A stretch of 64,000 nt of DNA from a virus: positions 1 to 64,000 of IMG/VR virus record IMGVR_UViG_3300043427_002233. The stretch is one strand, 5' to 3'. The notes under the pieces are model-generated. The model had not been told where the DNA came from, ran no database searches, and saw only the letters and a list, made by a program, of their open reading frames with translations. Positions 17,897 through 25,831 of this stretch are shown piece after piece. Numbering within the stretch: the first letter of the stretch is position 1; the number at the start of each line of letters is the position of its first letter. The translations under genes and the position numbers were made by a program.

Positions 17897-17912
17897 AGAA
17901 AGGGGAATCTAA

Positions 17913-18155
17913 ATGAATACTGAATTAGTTTCAAAGTCATTCAAATTTGAAAACGGTCTTCGCGCTGTTCTTTATGTCGAAGATCATTTTATAAGTTTTG
18001 ATGGCTATGTTCCTGTTGGTTATGGTTGGGCAGGATTATCTTTACTAGGTCTAAAGAGTGAAGTTATTCCTACTTTGATTGAATTAATTAAATCTTTACC
18101 AAGCGATACAACTTACGAACAACTTCAATCTGAAATGAATAAAGTTAATAAATAA
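17913..18155 (+). CDS. Small hypothetical protein, first gene of plus operon
   Basis: 80 residues, not recognised. It begins MNTELVSKSFKFENGLRAVLY and has a glycine/tryptophan-rich centre (VPVGYGWAGLSLLGL); the C-terminus is helical and charged. The ATG follows GAAAGGGG at 7 bases. It follows the control region and the four-hairpin leader, so it is probably expressed early. Confidence 0.6.
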   Translation: MNTELVSKSFKFENGLRAVLYVEDHFISFDGYVPVGYGWAGLSLLGLKSEVIPTLIELIKSLPSDTTYEQLQSEMNKVNK

Positions 18156-18159
18156 CTTT

Positions 18160-18240
18160 GTGAAGTGCATTAGCAATAGTGCACTTTGCTGAGGTATTTA
18201 AACCTCTAGCTGGTTACTCAATGTTAACTTGACCAGCCAT
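18160..18240 (+). promoter_or_regulatory. Three-hairpin intergenic leader
   Basis: Right after the stop codon at 18155 come AAGTGCA/TGCACTT (18163-18186, 10-base loop), GAGGT/ACCTC (18191-18206) and GCTGGT/ACCAGC (18209-18237). No T-run follows, so it is not a simple terminator. AGGAGG and the next ATG follow at once. The layout is like that at 17813-17896. Confidence 0.5.
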
Positions 18241-18256
18241 AAATCAAGGAGGATTT

Positions 18257-18475
18257 ATGAAAAAGATTATTGTCTTTGACGCTAAGGGAAAGGTTGTTAA
18301 AACCAAGTACCTGTTTAAGAGTATCACTACTGGTACTCTTAAATCTTTTACAGCATCCTTACCTCAATGGTGGGCTGCTTACTACATACCTTACAAAAAC
18401 GTAAGGATTTACTATACTAGATGGAAAGGTTTAGAACCGTACTTGTTTGTGCGTGATTCATATAAAAAAATATGA
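18257..18475 (+). CDS. Small basic hypothetical protein
   Basis: 72 residues, basic and aromatic-rich (several W and Y), not recognised. It starts MKKIIVFDAKGKVVKTKYLF, a probable beta-hairpin. The ATG lies 4 bases after AAGGAGG. Its stop codon overlaps the next start as ATGA. Confidence 0.6.
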   Translation: MKKIIVFDAKGKVVKTKYLFKSITTGTLKSFTASLPQWWAAYYIPYKNVRIYYTRWKGLEPYLFVRDSYKKI

Positions 18476-18630
18476 AGATACCTCTTTACCTTTCAAAAAA
18501 AGGCTATGGTTGTTTTAAGTTAGGATCTTATTGGTATCCTACACAAAACAATATTTCTTTTAGTACTTTAAAATTTAAAACCAAAATTAGTTTACTTGGT
18601 TTCTTAGATTTTCATTCTCAAAACTCATAA
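18472..18630 (+). CDS. Tiny hypothetical protein coupled by ATGA overlap
   Basis: 52 residues (MKIPLYLSKKGYGCFKLGSY...LDFHSQNS), not recognised. It has no ribosome site of its own; the ATG overlaps the upstream TGA by four bases, so translation probably restarts from the gene before it. Confidence 0.5.
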   Translation: MKIPLYLSKKGYGCFKLGSYWYPTQNNISFSTLKFKTKISLLGFLDFHSQNS

Positions 18631-18642
18631 ATATTTTGGCTA

Positions 18643-18750
18643 GTGTTGCAATAACCATGCGAAAGCTAAAGACACTACGTGACATTTGTGACGATAGACT
18701 AACGGTGATAGTTAGTCGAGGGCTTTGAAAGGAACCCTGGGTTGCAACAC
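18643..18750 (+). ncRNA. Candidate structured RNA or leader element
   Basis: A perfect 9-bp stem, GTGTTGCAA (18643-18651) with TTGCAACAC (18742-18750), can extend inward by CCA/TGG. It encloses a GC-GAAA-GC tetraloop hairpin (18659-18666), a 7-bp stem GACTAAC/GTTAGTC with a 7-base loop (18697-18717), and a bulged GGG/CCC stem (18720-18737). The element fills the gap between two genes, and the gene after it has no ribosome site. It could be a separate RNA or a translation-controlling leader. No known family fits; a group I intron core was considered and not supported. Confidence 0.5.
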
Positions 18751-18763
18751 CCGAATAATTTGT

Positions 18764-19021
18764 ATGGGTAACTCCAACAAAGTAACGACGTTGATCCGTT
18801 ACACTAAGAAGATCAACATTAGTGATGCCGATAAATCTTTATCGCGCATGCGTCAAGAAGCCAAGGTACGTGATTACCTTTGGTCTGAAGGAGGTTGTTT
18901 TTTAAAGATTTGGAATGGCTTTGAATATGTTGAACGCATGTTTGACATCAAAGAACTTTCTAAAGTCCGTGCTGCTTACTATTACCAAGACACGAAGACT
19001 CTCGTGCTTGAAATCTTTTAA
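18764..19021 (+). CDS. Small hypothetical protein behind a structured leader
   Basis: 85 residues from ATG 18764, not recognised. It is basic and rich in aromatic residues (RYTKKINISDADKSL..., then YLWSEGGCFLKIWNGFEYV). A TTG 13 codons upstream lies inside the stem of the structured element, so I prefer the ATG even though no Shine-Dalgarno sequence precedes it. Start-site access may depend on the RNA fold. Confidence 0.5.
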   Translation: MGNSNKVTTLIRYTKKINISDADKSLSRMRQEAKVRDYLWSEGGCFLKIWNGFEYVERMFDIKELSKVRAAYYYQDTKTLVLEIF

Positions 19022-19037
19022 GGAGGATTTATCTACC

Positions 19038-19586
19038 ATGAATAAACAATCATTTAACCTTGCTCTTCAATTATATACTTCTTTTTTAGAAATTAAAGAA
19101 CCTCTTACGAAAGCTTTTCATGATCAATTTGGTTTTCGTAAAGACTTTGATTTAACACCTTACTATAATCGTTATGTACAGATTTCTTATTCACATAAAC
19201 ATAAACATTACACTTTTATTTTTTTCCCTTTTAGAATTTTTACTCCTTCAATTATTGACACAACTAATCAGTTTACTTCTTTTCAAGCCTCTGAAGTTTA
19301 TGCTTTTGAAAAGAACGATAACGTTGATTTTTGTTGTATTACACCTTCTGGTTATCAAATGGTTAATACTCGTTCTCTAAATTTTCCTTATTTTAATTTT
19401 AAAGATAATTCTTATGCTTTTCACACTCATACTTTTTATGATAAGGTTTCTCATGATTCCTTGAAGTTTCTTTCTACACTTCTTGAATCAATCAATGAAA
19501 ATTCCATCACCGATTGGACCGGTTCTTTTAAATACGTTCCTTTTTTAAAAAATGTTGTTGCTTCAGCTTTGTTAATGCTTTCATAA
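19038..19586 (+). CDS. Hypothetical protein, 182 residues
   Basis: Not recognised. Start at ATG 19038 (MNKQSFNLALQLY) because AGGAGG precedes it; a longer frame from 18915 overlaps the previous gene heavily. It is aromatic-rich with many F, Y and H residues and a central FIFFPFRIF stretch, suggesting a compact beta-rich fold. No signal peptide. Confidence 0.6.
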   Translation: MNKQSFNLALQLYTSFLEIKEPLTKAFHDQFGFRKDFDLTPYYNRYVQISYSHKHKHYTFIFFPFRIFTPSIIDTTNQFTSFQASEVYAFEKNDNVDFCCITPSGYQMVNTRSLNFPYFNFKDNSYAFHTHTFYDKVSHDSLKFLSTLLESINENSITDWTGSFKYVPFLKNVVASALLMLS

Positions 19587-19601
19587 GGAGGTTTTATTAT
19601 T

Positions 19602-19751
19602 ATGAAACAAATCATACTTAATCATCTGGCTGTACTTATGGATAAACTTATTGGAAACTTGGCTACTGACGCAAGTGCTGATAAGAAAGATGCCTACGGA
19701 GTAGTTCTTCTTGAACTTCACCGGCTTGTTAAGGTTATTAAATCATTATGA
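19602..19751 (+). CDS. Tiny helical protein
   Basis: 49 residues (MKQIILNHLAVLMDKLIGNL...), probably two amphipathic helices; function unknown. AAGGAGG lies 11 bases upstream of the ATG. Its stop overlaps the next start as ATGA. Confidence 0.55.
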   Translation: MKQIILNHLAVLMDKLIGNLATDASADKKDAYGVVLLELHRLVKVIKSL

Positions 19752-19897
19752 TTTATTTTTACCTCTGTATTGTATTAAGTGTGTTGTTATTTTTTAGTGC
19801 CGTTTACTACATTATATCGCTACGGTTCTATAAAAGAACTTTGGCTAGATATATAAATTTTTTCATCAGAATAGGAGGTATATCCGATGAAAATTAA
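19748..19897 (+). CDS. Tiny single-pass membrane protein
   Basis: 49 residues. Residues 2-25 (IYFYLCIVLSVLLFFSAVYY) form one clear membrane span, followed by a basic tail (RFYKRTLARY), so the N-terminus probably faces outward. It starts by ATGA overlap with the gene before. Host-membrane action by a small early protein is a guess. Confidence 0.5.
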   Translation: MIYFYLCIVLSVLLFFSAVYYIISLRFYKRTLARYINFFIRIGGISDEN

Positions 19898-20039
19898 ATC
19901 CCGTGGCAACTTAGTCTCATTGTTATCTGACGACAACGAATACGAATACTATGACTCTATCCGAATCAACAAGGTATCTTTGAAAGGAGACCGCCATGAG
20001 AAACTTGCTCGACAAGAACTACGTAATACCGCCAAATAA
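19887..20039 (+). CDS. Tiny charged protein overlapping two neighbours
   Basis: 50 residues (MKIKSRGNLVSLLSDDNEYEYY...), not recognised. AGGAGG sits 8 bases before the ATG. It overlaps the end of the membrane-protein gene by 11 bases and the start of the HELGH gene by 44 bases. Confidence 0.5.
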   Translation: MKIKSRGNLVSLLSDDNEYEYYDSIRINKVSLKGDRHEKLARQELRNTAK

Positions 20040-20751
20040 GTGGACTAAAGAAATGTTTGACTCTATTGTTTCATTTCTTTATACACGAGATGAAAACATT
20101 TTTCACTTGGATCCTAATGGTAAACTTATCATTACTAATCCTGAAGCTGTCTTTGACAAAATGAGATCTCTATTACCACATCCTCGTATTGTTGAGATTT
20201 ATCTTGACCTAGCTACATTACGTAATCTTTTTTCTACTAAGTTTAAGATTAATCTTTCTGTTCTTGTTGATACGATTAGTGATAGATACTCCTCTTTCTT
20301 TAAGTCTGAAATGAAAGCACCTGCTTCCATTGACATGACTACCTCAACTATTATCTTCCGACAAGACAGTATTTTTAAAGCTATCCAAGAAAGATTTTTA
20401 GCTTTTATTGCTGTCAATTTTTCCGACCACTACATTTACCGAAGCGATGTTAGAGATGAATTAATTAACGTTATGTTATGTTTACATCTTTACCTTCTTG
20501 ATCATGAGTTAGGACATTTCTTTTTTAGTCCTAACCACGAACAAAAAGAAAAGATTAAAAGACAATTTATCACAAACAATCCAAAATATGCCGGTCTTGA
20601 TGATGGTACTATCCATCGTATGCTTAACTTTCTTGAAGACATGTATATTGAAGACCGTTTCAAATCTATTATTTATCCAAACGATCCAAAGATTCACCAA
20701 GTTTATGATCTTGGACGATTTTTATTAGGAAGGACAGGATATGCCAAATAA
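19996..20751 (+). CDS. CobT-like metallopeptidase-type protein (HELGH)
   Basis: 251 residues. H170-E-L-G-H174 is the zinc-binding HExxH signature, and NFLEDMYIEDRF (about 211-222) gives the acidic third-ligand motif seen as N-x-LED-x-R-x-E in CobT-like proteins. In that family the HExxH part usually sits at the N-terminus of the same chain as a VWA domain. Here the VWA domain is a separate gene, which overlaps this one by 11 bases. The partner AAA+ ATPase lies two genes further on. The set probably forms a MoxR/CobS-VWA machine that remodels or cleaves a target protein; the target is unknown. Start ATG 19996 follows AAAGGAG. Confidence 0.65.
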   Translation: MRNLLDKNYVIPPNKWTKEMFDSIVSFLYTRDENIFHLDPNGKLIITNPEAVFDKMRSLLPHPRIVEIYLDLATLRNLFSTKFKINLSVLVDTISDRYSSFFKSEMKAPASIDMTTSTIIFRQDSIFKAIQERFLAFIAVNFSDHYIYRSDVRDELINVMLCLHLYLLDHELGHFFFSPNHEQKEKIKRQFITNNPKYAGLDDGTIHRMLNFLEDMYIEDRFKSIIYPNDPKIHQVYDLGRFLLGRTGYAK

Positions 20752-21976
20752 AACTACTGACTTTGGCGATGTTGAATCCGTATTGTATAAATTATTAAAC
20801 ACACGATATGTTTCTTATTCACCTGACTTAACATCATTGTTTTCCAATGTTCTTAATGAACACGACCCTGTTGCTCGTGGTGTGAAATTTCTTGAAGACA
20901 TTGCTACACGCATTGACTTTTCTGAAATTGAAAATCCACCTCAACCTGATGAACCAAATAAACAAACAGTTGATGGTACTGATGGTGAAGGTGATGAAGA
21001 TGGTGCCAACATGTTATCTTCTGCTCTTGAAGACTTAGCTCGTGGTAGAAATGCCGCGCCTAACTTTGGAACCATTAATGAAGAACATTCTCTACACTCA
21101 TTTCAAACACTTAGTGTCTCTCCAAAACATCTTGAGTTTTATCACTCTATCACAGGATCGTTTACCGATTCCTGGCAACAATATTTACGGAGAGATGATG
21201 GAAGAATGCTTTCATTACGCAGTGGTAAGTTTTATAATCGACATGCTTATAAAACTGAACTAACTCCTGCTGTGTTTTACAAAGATGTTAATGTTATTCG
21301 TGAATCTGATCTGAAAGTATTTCTTTTTATTGACACCAGTGGTAGTACTTATACTGACATGGGTGGTAGAAAGAAAGACCTTGATCTTTCCTATTATGAC
21401 ACTGCTGACATTGGCATGGTCTTGAAAGACAAGGACGAACGAAGTGAGGAATCTATATATTCTCTACATAAAACACAGAACATTTCCTCAAGTTATTATA
21501 TGACTACACTTGCACTTGCAATGGGTCATGTACTTAAACTTGGTAATTGTTCTCTCGACTTTTCTTATTTTGATAATCATAATAAGAACATAAAAGACAT
21601 TTCCTATGTCGAAAAAGACTTAGAGAAATTATTTTATGCTAATAAACTTTTAGGCGGTGGTGGTACAGACCTTACCGAAAGTTTTAAGTATCTTGATTTT
21701 TGTATTCCTAATAGCAACAATCGTGACAAGTTGATACTTGTTCTAACTGATGGTGCTATTTCCAGTGAAAAACTTTTACAACAAAAGTTAACAAGCTTTG
21801 CAACGGACTACAATGTTCGTGCTTTGTTTGTTGGTATTGGCGCTCGAATGCCTCAGAGTTTTGCATCAATTCCAAAATATGATGCACTATGTTATGTAGA
21901 TGCGAACGACTTAGTCGCTCGTTTTGCTGGTGATTTTAGCCAGTTTTTACTACACAAATTCTTCTTGGAAGAATAG
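20741..21976 (+). CDS. VWA-domain protein (CobT-like C-terminal half)
   Basis: 411 residues. An acidic linker (about 61-90, with DGTDGEGDEDG) separates an N-terminal helical part from a VWA domain beginning near 190. The MIDAS metal site is visible: D198-T-S-G-S202, then GGGTDL and LVLTDGA further on. This matches the CobT/VWA partner of MoxR/CobS AAA+ ATPases, in which the VWA protein bridges ATPase and substrate. The ATG is inside the end of the HELGH gene, so the two chains are probably made together and act as one protein in two parts. Confidence 0.75.
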   Translation: MPNKTTDFGDVESVLYKLLNTRYVSYSPDLTSLFSNVLNEHDPVARGVKFLEDIATRIDFSEIENPPQPDEPNKQTVDGTDGEGDEDGANMLSSALEDLARGRNAAPNFGTINEEHSLHSFQTLSVSPKHLEFYHSITGSFTDSWQQYLRRDDGRMLSLRSGKFYNRHAYKTELTPAVFYKDVNVIRESDLKVFLFIDTSGSTYTDMGGRKKDLDLSYYDTADIGMVLKDKDERSEESIYSLHKTQNISSSYYMTTLALAMGHVLKLGNCSLDFSYFDNHNKNIKDISYVEKDLEKLFYANKLLGGGGTDLTESFKYLDFCIPNSNNRDKLILVLTDGAISSEKLLQQKLTSFATDYNVRALFVGIGARMPQSFASIPKYDALCYVDANDLVARFAGDFSQFLLHKFFLEE

Positions 21977-21995
21977 AATGAAAGGAGGAAAAACC

Positions 21996-22223
21996 ATGAC
22001 AATTATTAAAGCAGTTAAAGTCGTGTTAACTGATGCTCAAAAATCATTGATTAATGAACGCTATGGCCGTATGGCCTGGCCTATTATTAAAACAATTGAA
22101 AGAGTTGTTGATGCTGAACCATCACGTTCTCTTTCTGAGCTCGTAGAACATGCCATGATATATTTGGATGACCATTTTGGCGGACCAAATCTAGATGGCG
22201 ATGCTGTAAACAACATAGAATAA
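21996..22223 (+). CDS. Small helical hypothetical protein
   Basis: 75 residues from ATG 21996, behind AAAGGAGG; a longer frame overlaps the VWA gene and is less likely. MTIIKAVKVVLTDAQKSLINERYG... reads as three helices. It lies between the VWA and AAA+ genes, so it may be part of that system, but no family is recognised. Confidence 0.55.
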   Translation: MTIIKAVKVVLTDAQKSLINERYGRMAWPIIKTIERVVDAEPSRSLSELVEHAMIYLDDHFGGPNLDGDAVNNIE

Positions 22224-22238
22224 AGGAGGAAAATTTCT

Positions 22239-22748
22239 ATGGCAAAATTAAATTCTGTATCTTTTCTTTTCAATCTACAAAAGCGTATTGACTTGGCTCG
22301 TAAAGACTGGCCATCATCAATGACTTTTAGTTTTTTACCTACTAAAGCAGTTATAAAAAATATTGGTTATGAATCAAGTTCTTTTTCTTTTATTAAAGTA
22401 ACTGATATTATTAACCGAATTCAAAAGGATCCCATTACTGAGAAAGAAGCCTTTGCTTCTGAACTTACTTCTATGTTAGATCAAATCATTTTATCTATGG
22501 AATCTTTATCAGTAAAAATTTTATCTGGTAAAGATGAATCAGATCTAAAATCTAAACGAAACTTCACTGATTTAATTATTGAATCACAAGAAGCTAGTGG
22601 TCCACACTTTGATGGACTACCTCTCCCACATCTCATGTTTGACTTCACAACCTTTTTAGTTATTAATGTTAATAACAACAAAGTTATCTTAGGTATTACT
22701 GTTGATGGTTCTAACAATATATCATCAGCCTATTTTATAGTTCAATAA
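22239..22748 (+). CDS. Hypothetical protein in AAA+/VWA cluster
   Basis: 169 residues, not recognised. The N-terminal half is helical (LQKRIDLARKDW, EKEAFASELTSMLDQII), the C-terminal part looks beta-rich (HLMFDFTTFLVINVNNNKVILGI). Good site AAAGGAGG before ATG 22239. Confidence 0.6.
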   Translation: MAKLNSVSFLFNLQKRIDLARKDWPSSMTFSFLPTKAVIKNIGYESSSFSFIKVTDIINRIQKDPITEKEAFASELTSMLDQIILSMESLSVKILSGKDESDLKSKRNFTDLIIESQEASGPHFDGLPLPHLMFDFTTFLVINVNNNKVILGITVDGSNNISSAYFIVQ

Positions 22749-22761
22749 GGAGGAACTTAAC

Positions 22762-24294
22762 ATGGCAAAACAAACTGTCTATACTAGATTATTTTTATCA
22801 ACTGATAAAACTCGCTTAGTTTTATTAGCTGAGTATCCTAATTTACCATTCGTTAAACTATTTGTTGATGTTCATTCATCAGTTGCTCCGTTCAAAATTA
22901 GTATTGCAAGCGATGGCTCTGAGTTCGATCAAGCTATTGCTTCTTTGTTTGAACCTTCTTTACAAGTTTTCTTTAGTAAAGTATTTGATATTGAACCTAA
23001 TAAAATTGACGTTGCAAAAATTCCTTTATCAACTCTTACTGCTTTACCAGTTGCTACTGAATTGACTTTTGATTTTATTAAAATATTTGATTCGTATTCT
23101 TTACGCAATTATGCATACAAACCAATGCCAAAGACAAAAAAGTATTTGGACAATCTATCTGTTGGTGATTATGTAAAGAAACATTTTGGTTATGAAATCG
23201 TTGATAAGACTTTTACATTACCTGATGTACTTACAGTTAATCCAATGAACCAAGATGCTTGGGAACACCCTGTCATTAAGGCAAATCCTGATAAGTTTAG
23301 ACCTAAAGTTGACAAAGATTTGGTTGAAGTAATTAAATCTGAATCAAAAGAATTTGAATATATTATGAATCACCTTAACAAGACTAATCCTATTTCACCA
23401 AACAAGAACTATTTACTTGTTGGTAAACCTGCTGTTGGTAAATCAGAAACTGTTAGGGCAATTGCACACATTCTTAATTTACCTTACGCAGAATTTACTA
23501 TTACTAAGACTACTGAATTTGCTGATACCTTCGGTAAGATATCTGCAACCATGCCTAATGATTCCAGTAAGTCTTGGGCTTTCTTTGAATCTGACTTGAA
23601 AGCTGTTGCTGAAGCTGGTGGTATTGTCAACTTAGAAGAAGCAACTGCAATGTTAGAATCAAATCAAATTGAAGGTAACAATGTTATCTCTGGTTTAAAT
23701 CGTTACTGCTATGTAGCCGGACATAAAGTTATGGTACATGAGAAAACTATTTTCTTTGGTACCGCTAACGCTGGAATGGGTGGGCTTTCTAAAATGCAAC
23801 CTGCCTTCCTATCAAGATGGGAAGAAATTAATTTTGAAGAACCATCTACAAAGAGTCTTTATAAATACTACAATAAGAAGTATGCTAAATCTCTTGATCC
23901 TATCGTTATCAAAGCTCTCGTCGATCTCACAATTGGTATTGGTGATGTTCTTTCCAACACCGAACAATTTAAGAGAGAAGATCCATTCTGGGGTCCAGCA
24001 CCACGTATTACTAATCGTAATCGTAGCAACCTTATTTATTTATTATTACTTAATCCTACTCTTTCTGTTTCTTCTGTAGTTGAAATGTTTATTCGCAATA
24101 TGATTCACACGAATTATTTTACTACGGAAGTTGTTGACAAAGTTTTAGTTGACTGCGAAAATGTTATTGGTATTTATAACCATACTGTAAAAGAATTTTA
24201 TCATCCAACTCCTTTGCTTACTAGCTTAGGAATCGTTGCAAGAAATTCTACTGGAACTAAATCCAAGAAAGATGAATATGAGGTTGAATTATAA
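22762..24294 (+). CDS. MoxR/CobS-like AAA+ ATPase
   Basis: 510 residues. The Walker A motif GKPAVGKS is at 221-228, Walker B at about 287-293 (GIVNLEE, the last two residues acidic), and a sensor-1 type segment follows (TIFFGTANAG). FLSRWEEINFEEP fits the second-arginine region of MoxR-like proteins. The first 200 residues are a specific N-terminal extension of unknown fold. MoxR-type ATPases work with VWA partners to load metals or remodel complexes, and CobS/CobT-type pairs occur in several tailed phages. The VWA and HELGH genes lie just upstream in the same operon. AAGGAGG precedes ATG 22762. Confidence 0.8.
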   Translation: MAKQTVYTRLFLSTDKTRLVLLAEYPNLPFVKLFVDVHSSVAPFKISIASDGSEFDQAIASLFEPSLQVFFSKVFDIEPNKIDVAKIPLSTLTALPVATELTFDFIKIFDSYSLRNYAYKPMPKTKKYLDNLSVGDYVKKHFGYEIVDKTFTLPDVLTVNPMNQDAWEHPVIKANPDKFRPKVDKDLVEVIKSESKEFEYIMNHLNKTNPISPNKNYLLVGKPAVGKSETVRAIAHILNLPYAEFTITKTTEFADTFGKISATMPNDSSKSWAFFESDLKAVAEAGGIVNLEEATAMLESNQIEGNNVISGLNRYCYVAGHKVMVHEKTIFFGTANAGMGGLSKMQPAFLSRWEEINFEEPSTKSLYKYYNKKYAKSLDPIVIKALVDLTIGIGDVLSNTEQFKREDPFWGPAPRITNRNRSNLIYLLLLNPTLSVSSVVEMFIRNMIHTNYFTTEVVDKVLVDCENVIGIYNHTVKEFYHPTPLLTSLGIVARNSTGTKSKKDEYEVEL

Positions 24295-24668
24295 TGATTA
24301 ATCAAAACTTACCTGCCGTTGTTTACAACAAAGATACTTTTAAAGAATTTACTATCATTAATACACCACTTCGTGTGTATAAGATAGAAGATTATGCTTT
24401 TGTTTATTTTGGTCGACGCTTTCTGACAGAACAAGAACACTTAGTACTTGTTCCATTCGGTATTGATGCTGCTATCCCTCCCTATATGGGGGGTGTCGGC
24501 TATTTACTTGTCAAAGATTCTACATCTATTAGAACTTTGACTTGTAAGCAATGCCAAACGCCATCCGAATCATTAGAAAGTTTTTATATACATGAAGATA
24601 ACTCTGATTACTTATGTCCACATTGTAATGTAGTTAGAATTCCATGGGAGGAAATAAAAAACAAATGA
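24294..24668 (+). CDS. Zinc-ribbon protein
   Basis: 124 residues. Two CxxC pairs near the C-terminus (CKQC and CPHC, about 20 residues apart) should bind zinc. The N-terminal part is probably beta-rich. It starts by overlap with the stop codon of the AAA+ gene, so it is probably made with it. Function unknown. Confidence 0.6.
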   Translation: MINQNLPAVVYNKDTFKEFTIINTPLRVYKIEDYAFVYFGRRFLTEQEHLVLVPFGIDAAIPPYMGGVGYLLVKDSTSIRTLTCKQCQTPSESLESFYIHEDNSDYLCPHCNVVRIPWEEIKNK

Positions 24669-25117
24669 TATTATTTCAATACAACGGACAAGATCATTAT
24701 CTTTATCCTATTGTTTCTGCTCGTTATGCATTTGATACAAGAAGTGTTTACGTTAATCAAACCTATAATGACACTGCATTTTTAAGGATGAAGTTGAACT
24801 TTCCGCACCGCTTAATTGCTGTGCAACATTCTGACTATGTTATACTTCGTAATTTTTATTATGAATTGTGTAACACATTGTTCTCTCCTACTATTACTTA
24901 TCTCAAGGATGCAAGTAAAAATCTTGCTTATTTTAGAGTCACTGCTCCAAAAGAAAAAGGAGGATTATCAATGGAGCTTGACGCTATTGTCCTTGTTGAA
25001 AAGAATTTTGACTACACACAAAGCTATGCTGCAGGTGTTGTGATCAAAAGATTTTTACGGTTTACTAAAGACGGTCTAAAGTTTTTAGAAACCTACTACG
25101 GTTCATTACCATTTTAA
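24665..25117 (+). CDS. Hypothetical protein, 150 residues
   Basis: Not recognised. I choose ATG 24665 because it overlaps the upstream TGA as ATGA and has GGGAGG upstream; an in-frame ATG at 24644 is possible. Beta-rich, tyrosine-rich sequence (YNGQDHYLYPIVSARYAFD). Confidence 0.55.
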   Translation: MILFQYNGQDHYLYPIVSARYAFDTRSVYVNQTYNDTAFLRMKLNFPHRLIAVQHSDYVILRNFYYELCNTLFSPTITYLKDASKNLAYFRVTAPKEKGGLSMELDAIVLVEKNFDYTQSYAAGVVIKRFLRFTKDGLKFLETYYGSLPF

Positions 25118-25129
25118 GGAGGTAACAAA

Positions 25130-25510
25130 ATGAACAAACAAATTATTGGTGTTTTGGCCCAACGTACTTCTGAAGGTTTATCTCTTCAAAAGTATATCCT
25201 TCAATACGAAAGTTACAAATCTTTATATCCTGTAATTAATTGTGATCTATTTGATATTCCAACTCGTTTCATTAAAGGGAAACCTTTTGACATTTATCTA
25301 GATGATGAAGGTTTATTGAAAGGAAAACCTGTTGTCGCTGCATCTGATGATGGTCTTGAGGTACTTGTAGGAAATTTATTTTTCTGCAAGCACAACGATG
25401 ATGGAGGCATCGAATCTCTTACTGATGAAGAAGTCAATCTTATATTGTCATCTATTGAAGAAGACTTTGAAGGTAGTCGTGTTGTTTCTTATGGATTTAA
25501 GGAGGAATAA
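25130..25510 (+). CDS. Acidic hypothetical protein, 126 residues
   Basis: Not recognised. The composition is that of a small acidic globular protein, with LKGKPVVAASDDGLEVLVGNLFFC in the second half and a run of acidic residues near the end (LTDEEVNLILSSIEEDFE). AAGGAGG precedes the ATG. Confidence 0.6.
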   Translation: MNKQIIGVLAQRTSEGLSLQKYILQYESYKSLYPVINCDLFDIPTRFIKGKPFDIYLDDEGLLKGKPVVAASDDGLEVLVGNLFFCKHNDDGGIESLTDEEVNLILSSIEEDFEGSRVVSYGFKEE

Positions 25511-25512
25511 TC

Positions 25513-25830
25513 ATGAGAAAATTTTCTGCTAATCCTAAGTTTACTGGACGTGAAGTTTTGATTACCATTGCTGTTATGTATAACAACAAATGGGACGATA
25601 TGTACAAACATATAAAAGAAAAACGTTTGATTAGTGATGAACAATTTCTTCACGCAATGACTATGTACTCTGGTAAAGTCATGACTATTATTGATCCTGA
25701 CTATCCTGAAATACTTAAGTCTTCTTTTAAGCCACCTTTTGTTATCTTCTTTGATCGTAAAGATCAATTAAAAAATCTCGACTTCTCAAGTCCCGAAATT
25801 ATTTCTAATTTCTTAAAAGGAGGAAATTAA
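25513..25830 (+). CDS. Small hypothetical protein with DprA-like N-terminal pattern
   Basis: 105 residues. The run VMTIIDPDYPEILKSSFKPPFVIFFDRKDQL (about 55-85) resembles the start of DprA/Smf proteins, where a YP..L......PP..L(Y/F)..G segment opens the Rossmann fold. The nucleotide-binding part that would follow is absent, so this is at most a DprA N-terminal-like fragment or a small decoy. AAGGAGG lies before ATG 25513. Confidence 0.5.
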   Translation: MRKFSANPKFTGREVLITIAVMYNNKWDDMYKHIKEKRLISDEQFLHAMTMYSGKVMTIIDPDYPEILKSSFKPPFVIFFDRKDQLKNLDFSSPEIISNFLKGGN

Positions 25831-25831
25831 A

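Larger units (their letters stand above)
16758..17912. other. Non-coding control region between divergent blocks
   Basis: About 1.15 kb without a credible gene. The two small plus-strand frames here (16879-17067 and 17095-17400) lack ribosome sites and read through simple repeats, so I do not call them. Contents in order: a direct repeat TGATGTTGTTAGTAC (16855-16869 and 16884-16898); TA and TC runs (17010-17050); a GC-rich stretch with nested stems (17080-17250); C-tracts (17269-17367); GT repeats (17421-17450); several palindromes (17559-17756); and four hairpins just before the first plus-strand gene. It probably holds start signals for the plus operon and may hold a replication origin. No consensus TTGACA/TATAAT pair faces the plus operon. 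Confidence 0.6.

Noticed and set aside
18643-18750. tRNA or group I intron core
   Set aside because: No T-loop or anticodon arm fits, and the conserved intron pairing pattern is incomplete; left as unassigned structured RNA.
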